In this document: piece after piece, positions 57,594 to 64,000 of the stretch | How the letters are laid out: each line of letters opens with the position of its first letter | How positions within the stretch are numbered: the first letter of the stretch is position 1 | NCBI RefSeq assembly: GCF_003589595.1 | Contig: NW_020653200.1 | Span: 2,091,751 to 2,155,750, forward strand | DNA: 64,000 bases | DNA from: Hyposmocoma kahamanoa | Taxonomy: Eukaryota > Arthropoda > Insecta > Lepidoptera > Cosmopterigidae | Direction of reading: 5' to 3' | Notes under the pieces: model-generated | Told to the model about the DNA's origin: nothing | What the model saw: the letters and a program-made list of their open reading frames with translations, nothing else | The model's database searches: none | Program-made: the position numbers and the translations under genes

Positions 57594-60235
57594 TAATACA
57601 TGTAACAATTATTCTAATAATAGCTTTTGGGAAAAACGATACTTCTGCTTTAAGATATTTGTGTTACAAATGTAGGTATACCAAAGCAGTCATCACACGA
57701 ATGAAAAAAAGTCGAACCGTGTTCGGAAAAAGAAATTCGTGCTAATGATAGGTTACCACAGCCAAGTCACATCAAAATGTGAAAGAAGACACATGGTGGA
57801 ATTACGTATAAGTTTTCCCGGATAACCCACAAGTCTGTGTCGAAAAGACCTGGATAATTTGAAAGAAAATAATGCCACCTTTATTGTGAGTGTGCCTACA
57901 CAAATATTCACTTCACACCTTTCTTTCAGCAGGCAGAGATTAAAGACTTCAAATTACTACGACAATCCCGTCATACCTCTGTCGCTTCCTCTATTCGCAT
58001 CCAACTACTTTCATTTTGTCCATTTGTGTCGTCTCTCTATTAACAACCAACCTCTTCGTGATCGACCCCGGTACCGGCATCGTTTTAGAGTACCAAATTC
58101 TAACAGTAAGTACAACAGAAATGAAATTTGAGGACTTAAAAACTCAGTCATTCTGCGTGGTTCAATAGAGCAGCCGGGTTTTTGCTCTCAAAAGTTTACA
58201 ATTCTAATCTTATCACAATGAATTTAAGGTGTGCTGTTGAATGAAACTGATTTCGCCTGATTCTAAAGTACACTTTAAAGTCATTGCGATAAGTTTGAAA
58301 TCCACTTAAGCACTGCATTTATTGAAGATGTAGAATTTTGAGAATGATAGAACAACGAGGTATGAGCGGAAATACCTACTTCATCCGACAAAAAATAGTT
58401 TTTGAAAATTGGTTGTACCTAGAGTTCAACCTGGATGGGACCTCCCTGTTATCTTTATAAAAACTGCTTTATTTTACTATATATTGGAAACACGGTCTAT
58501 CGGATTTTTTGATCAAAATGAAATTTTATCAATTCATTATTTATTCCAGAGCGCATTCGCTGACGTAAGTCTCTCGAAAATCCATTTCACCCACGCTCGT
58601 TTCGCGTTTACTAGAACACTTCGACCAGAAACGCAAGTGTATCACGACTAGCTTCAGTATTTAAAAATAGACAACATGTATTGTTGTGGTAAACAAGACA
58701 ACTAATTGTAGCCCTGTATTTGTGCAGTATTTCCAGAAATATGTATAATGGTCCAGTGACGTTGCTAGAAATTTGCGACTAAAGTTAGTCAATCGTACTG
58801 CCACGCCTCTCCAGTGAGCGGAGGCTACTTAAAAGTTTACTAGTTAATTCCCAGTATCCTTATTGGAAACTACTTTTAGAATGTTAGTTTTTAATATGTC
58901 ATAACAGCAAAATAAAACTACTCCAATGCCCGAGCTTCATTGTTCATCGTAATAGATTATTTGTTCACGTGTTTTGAACAGGATAATAATATACTGCGTT
59001 TAGAAAGATATCTAACGGACACATAGAAATAATACATTAATCAGAAACCTCTTCGATAAATATTAAACCCCCGATGAGTAGGAAATGAAACTATTTTCCC
59101 GGATTTCAGGTCAGACAGATCCCATGATCACGGTATGTAAAGGGCCCGAAACGTCGGTTTGTTTGAAAAAACAAATATACGCGATTTAAACCTGGAAAAA
59201 TAGTTTCATTTCCTATGTGTAACAATCGCGAAAACTTAAGAGCCCGATGAGTAGTTTTACTGCAATGCCTCATAGCATATTTACACATATACACATAATA
59301 CGTAGCAACATTCTATTCGCATTGAACGTATCGAACAGCATGAAGAATTCATATTAAAAACATACCAGCTGCACAAGGAAGGGCATTCACAAAGGTCAAT
59401 ATAAACGGCTATAACAAACACCAAGACCTCTTACTTCATACAAAATGTATGCAGTTCATGGGTTTTTATGACTGGACGTTATTTATATATTGTAATTAAT
59501 GAGTATCCCTTTAATGGAATCGTAATTTACAAACGTACGTATTTACGAAGTTCAATTTTTCGCTACATACTGCACGATTGCTATAATAAAGTTACGGTTT
59601 CATCTCTGCCGCTGGTCAGCTATCATCCCTATTTTCATTGTGTATTTAAATAACTCACTTGGTTTTCACAAAATTCAAAACGAGTCATTGAAAACATAAC
59701 GGAAAGGAAGACGGTATGCACTGTTTTTTCAACTGGGATCACACAGTATGGGGAAATCCGAAACAATAGGAGATACACAAGACCCTCTTAGGAAACATTC
59801 GGCGTTTTTCGTGAAAACTATTTGGCATAGTCAATTTTTCTCAAGCGTGTGTTGTCCATAAAAATTAATAACATTTTAAAAGTTTTTTCTAATGCTCACC
59901 GATTCAGTTTTTTATTAGAAACTAATCAGGACGGCTAAAGTTGGTAAAATTTAATAAAATATTTTTTCCATGCAATTTGTTGCCTTAATAGAACTAATGC
60001 AATAAAAGTTCACAACGTCCTTCATCTTTTTGTACGTACTTGTAGTACGGCCGCGTTTCAGAACATCTCTATAAGGATATACTAATGTAAATATAATTTA
60101 ATTCCTTTAATTTGTAATAGTCACTCACGTAACACTGTTAAATAGCATTGTCAACGCAGGAACCGGCTGTCCTCTCAATTACTAAAAGGACAAAATCTCT
60201 TTATGGGTTAACCTCGACTTTAAAAAATATATATA
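57594..60235. other. non-coding stretch with one hairpin
   Basis: An inverted repeat TAGGAAATGAAACTATTTTC (59079-59100 / 59194-59215) encloses about 95 bp. Nothing else supported; the open frames here have no recognisable protein. Confidence 0.5.
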
Positions 60236-60866
60236 TTCGTAGATAGTAGGGTGATGGCACCAATGATCGATATTTTAAGAGAAATGTGTCTTTACATTAT
60301 TGAAATTTCTTTTATGTTTCTAAACATTTATATCAATAGTGATTACTTAACAGATATAATCCTCAAGACAGATTATGCTGTAATATGTTTCATAATAAAG
60401 CTATTACCTACAATTATTACTAAAAAAAAACCTTAACTACAATTTCTCTAAATCTCCAGTAATATAAACCAAAAATCCACTAATCAACTACCCAGTAATC
60501 GACCTTCACCAAATAAGAACACTCAGTAATTGGACTTTACCAATAAAAAACGTGTTACTATGATAGAAAATTTTGTCCTAAATGTTATCAAAGATTAATT
60601 CAAATAATCTCAGTATAGAGTACTAAAATAACCGACCTCAAAAGTCATTCATTCCCTTGTTTGCCACCCTTAGAGGTGGAATATCGTCTTCAAATTAAAA
60701 GGGACCACTTCTGAGGTTCCACTTTTCGACACAAAAAGAATCATCAAAATCGGTTCACAAATCGCGTTACATACAAAAAAATACAATCGAAATGAGAACC
60801 TCGATTAAAAAGATGTCGAACACTGGTGCTTGGCAGTCTCTGGCGCGCCACCACCTTACTACAAAT
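60236..60866 (-). repeat. dispersed repeat (inverted copy) carrying a nested ACCGAC-end element
   Basis: The right part 60813-60866 and the left part up to about 60610 both match 27123-27350 in reverse. Between them 60633-60806 is an ACCGAC-end element (ACCGACCTCAAAAGTC ... GAGAACCTCGATT). Confidence 0.75.
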
Positions 60867-62448
60867 TATTTACATACATTCATACAAATAAAGAACTTAT
60901 GACACTTACAGTAAAATGTGTCGTCACCGTCAGTAATCGTGGCAATGAGAATACCATCATTAATTAATATACCAACAAGAGTGGGGCGTTAGTTGAAATT
61001 GAATCAAGCGCGTGGCATTGTTCGTAGCTAATTATCATCACAGTGAAGGTTGAAGAAAGGAAGGTATTTATAGCCATGACGGCTCGTGAACAACGCCTGC
61101 TTGTTTCACGAAATAACGATCAGTGACTATAATGGTTTTCTCTGTGTTAGCTGACCATTTCAATTAATGACGATCAACCAATATGATGTTGTAAGGAGCG
61201 ATCCCGTGAGCATCGTATTCATACCCTAACCTCCTAAGACCTAGCAAAATAAATGAGAAAATCGCTAAATGCCAATGTACACTAAAATGTCCTAAATATA
61301 ATTAACATGCCTCAGGCCCAAGGAAGTATGCCCTAAGTTTTGTATGAAACACGTATTATTGTAGGTATCCTATGATCATATCCAAACTAATGTTATAAAT
61401 ACGAAAGTAACTCTGTCTGTTACGTTTTCACGCTTAAACTGCTGAACCAAAGTTGAAAGGTGAAATAGAGGGACGAAACTTTGTAATGGACTACTCGAAG
61501 TACTTATTGAACGCAGACGAAGTCGCGGGCACCAGTTAGTAGAACATATACGATACTGTTGAAGATGCCATGCTTCTGCAGTGCATCGAGAATGTTTACT
61601 AACTTTCATGTTTGCTTTGCGGCTATTATGCGAAAAAGAGTAGCATCCTTGGTGCGCAGAATTCGTGTTAGCGATAACGGCCTCTGCATTCGGATCCAGG
61701 GGTCCATACATATCAATAAGAGTAAGAAAAATAATTATTTGTAACACTAACCCTATTTTTAAGTGTTACTGTTACTAACACTAATTATGGATGATTGTCC
61801 GAAATAAAAGCTTTAAATTTGAATTTAGGTAACGCTTTTGAATGGGGTATTTTCATCATTATGTACAGTGGGCGTTTACGTGATCATAGGAATAATATTA
61901 TCTGGGGCTGAATCACTTTACTTGTACATTTTAATGCACGGCGGCCTTAGGAAGTTAAGGAGGGATATAAATTCATCTCAACAATAAAATTCGCTAATCC
62001 TATAAAAGTTGGAAGATGTGTTGAAGGTGTGTAAAGAGCTTTACAAGTCTTCCCGAACATACAGGTGTCCATTTCGAGCACACAGAACATAGGCAACGGT
62101 TGAAATGTACTATGTACATATTATGCCACGGAGTCTATTGTAAACTGCAGTTGACCGCAGTGATTTGCAGTTGGCGGCCAATTAGGTTATCAGTTACGAT
62201 CACTACGATGCACTGCGCAAATAAGACTGTTCCTTTTTACAGCAAATTGGGGTCCACTTGACGCGTGTCAAGACAATATCAAGCCGAGAACATCCTGTTG
62301 TAGCAAATGCGATTATTTGTCTTGACATTTGTTCGCTACACCATTTAAACTCGGCCTATCTTGACCTAAGCCATAGGAGGATCATCTAAACTACAAAAAA
62401 ATAGCAGAGGAAACATATTGGGCCAACATACACCTATCAAAACATTAT
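60867..62448. other. non-coding stretch
   Basis: No gene or repeat recognised with confidence. Confidence 0.5.
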
Positions 62449-62654
62449 CGACAGTGGAAATTTGAAATGTAGTAAGGAATATTTTGCCGTAATGGAAAAT
62501 GTCCCTTACTACAAAATGTGGCTTACGACATTTCAAAATTCGATACGTCAACGAAATTATTACACTAATATCGACGGTGGAAATTTGGAACGTCTTAAGA
62601 GACATTTTGTCGTAAGATCATTTTCCCTTATGACATTTCAAATTTCCACCATCG
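62449..62654. mobile_element. foldback MITE CGACAGTGGAAATTTG
   Basis: The ends CGACAGTGGAAATTTGAAAT and, read from the other side, CGATGGTGGAAATTTGAAAT pair. A third internal unit CGACGGTGGAAATTTGGAAC lies at about 62573 in direct orientation. Confidence 0.82.
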
Positions 62655-62678
62655 TTATCATAGTACAGATTAGACAGA

Positions 62679-62839
62679 GATCAGTAGGGCTAGCACGATA
62701 GGGCGCAACTTGCGCGAGAGCGACATAAAGCGCGAGATCTCTGTGCGATACTACTATCGCTAGCGATACTGCTATCAGTATATCACGTTTTATGTCGCTC
62801 TCGCGCAAGTCGCGCCCTGTCGTGCTAGCCCTACTGATC
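62679..62839. mobile_element. MITE family TAGGGCTAGCACG, copy 2, 51-bp arms
   Basis: Starts and ends with GATC; arms GATCAGTAGGGCTAGCACGA and onward to AGCGACATAAA pair over 51 bp with two mismatches. More regular than the copy at 51458-51588. Confidence 0.9.
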
Positions 62840-63369
62840 AGATAACAAACTAAAGTGTGATAAATAATTGATATTCCAAACTTTGTGGACCTGAGAAAAA
62901 TCTAGGGTAAGTATAATCTCTAAAGGTGTCCGAAATATTCAAACAGAGGCCACGTTTCTTACGTTAATACCTCATACGACGGTACCGCCCTTTTAGGATT
63001 TTTGGAGTAACAGGTTATTAGCTGACCAGGGTCAGCGGGTTAATGACTTATGCCAATTACCCAAGTTGCGCCGTCGCCAAGGCGGGCGAAATGCCACGCA
63101 TGTTTGCAGCTCTTGACAAACCGCCTCTATAGCTACAGTTCAAAATAACTATCTTGTACGTGGTCTATTTATAAAATTGTAGAACTTTCGCCTTTAATAC
63201 ATGTAAACAAGGTACAAGGACGAACTTACTGCTACGTATTAGTACTTAGAACAGAAACGACAATGGTCAGATTGGACACCTGGAGTAGACAAGTACATTA
63301 ATAAAAGATTAATTATATTGAAAGAAGCGAAACATGTGTGGCAGTAATTAAATATCTATAAACACTTTA

Positions 63370-63815
63370 TCATAATCAACCCATTTATAATGGAACGATA
63401 CATTGCTGGGTACAGGTCTCCCCTTAAGAAAGGGTTTATGCCATAGTGCGCCACGCTAGTCCAACACGGCTCTTGGGAACTTCACGTTTTCCCAGTGCTG
63501 TGACCCTTCTCTTTGACGTGCAGGTTTCATCGCGATGTTTTCCTTCATTGTGACGGGACGAACAATCGTGCTTGTCCATTGTAGTTGTAGTGACACTCAG
63601 AGTTTAAAATCGTAAAGTTCTACGGGACACTGTCACTGCGCCCGTCACCCTGAGACATATGTTGACAAGTCCCGTGAGCCTCTAATTTCGCCAGCACCCT
63701 TGCCCATCAAAACCGAAAGGCAGTAATTCTCCATTACTGCTTAGCTGTAAAAATAGGCAAAGGTAGCAGTACTTCCCTGGACGAACTCTTTCACAAGGAG
63801 CTATATTGGTACTAA
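63370..63815 (+). repeat. dispersed repeat, copy 3 of 3
   Basis: Left part TGCTGGGTACAGGTCTCC, GCCATAGTGCGCCACGCTAG; right part GTGACGGGACGAAC, CACCCTGAGACATATG, ATTACTGCTTAGC. Two-part layout as at 52322-52775. The end of the window (63816-64000) shows a possible B-box-like GTTCGAATCCGTTTG on minus near 63890, nothing more. Confidence 0.78.
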
Positions 63816-64000
63816 ATTTTCATAAATGTACGTAAAGTAGAAATAGTAACGTACGTAACGTTAAATTATCAGAGGTACCATATATGCCACCAAACGGATT
63901 CGAACGATCAACCTCTCAATTGAGAAGCTACTAAGCGGATAGAGGAAAGCAAGAAGAAAAGGCAGGAGAAAAGATTTCAAAGATTACAAACCTTTCGATT

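Overview
The window is nuclear DNA of an insect, most likely a moth or butterfly. Short GC-rich exons with GT/AG borders sit in AT-rich introns, and many small transposons surround them, including tRNA-derived SINEs, foldback MITEs, jockey/CR1-like LINE fragments, a Tc1 relic and a PIF/Harbinger element. The order Lepidoptera is inferred from the style of the repeats and from protein similarity; the insect assignment is much firmer. There is a 100-N assembly gap at 36915-37014.

One host gene dominates: Mical, on the minus strand from about 42078 down to 6352. I could join 26 coding exons by hand with every splice phase agreeing, giving 2,298 residues from ATG 42059 to TAA 6352-6354. In order the product has the FAD monooxygenase domain (exons 1-9), a divergent CH domain (10-11), a long Ser/Arg-rich linker (12-17), a complete LIM zinc-binding domain split over exons 18-19, an acidic linker (20-21), a 713-codon disordered acidic and proline-rich exon (22), and a short C-terminal bMERB-like helical region (23-26). 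A 30-nt in-frame microexon at 9963-9992 is a further candidate. The first exon containing ATG is preceded by a splice acceptor, so the 5' UTR and promoter lie further right and were not found. MICAL proteins oxidise F-actin methionines downstream of plexin and are switched on by Rab proteins through the C-terminal bMERB domain.

Layout from left to right. 1-6351: AT-rich 3' flank, no gene seen. 6352-14339: Mical 3' exons. 14507-19185: an 8-bp-TSD inverted-repeat element split by a complete 3.6-kb PIF/Harbinger transposon carrying two convergent genes. 19497-29701: the middle Mical exons, with SINE and foldback insertions in introns. 29702-34068: introns holding a Tc1 transposase relic and a LINE tail, plus exon 6. 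34069-42078: exons 1-5, with the 6-kb first visible intron carrying MITEs and the gap. 42079-64000: no host coding exon recognised. This part is a field of transposons: an RT-deleted LINE (42.8-43.9 kb), a 5'-truncated but open LINE ORF2 (48.0-51.2 kb) sitting in the centre of a palindromic element, minus-strand LINE tails (53.5-55.1 kb), two hairpin MITE families with second copies, SINEs and dispersed repeats.

Nothing suggests an undescribed defence or metabolic system. The most informative novelties are the nested transposons, for which target duplications can be read directly, the apparently intact Harbinger transposase with a GC-AG intron, the candidate Mical microexon, and the shortened bMERB end.
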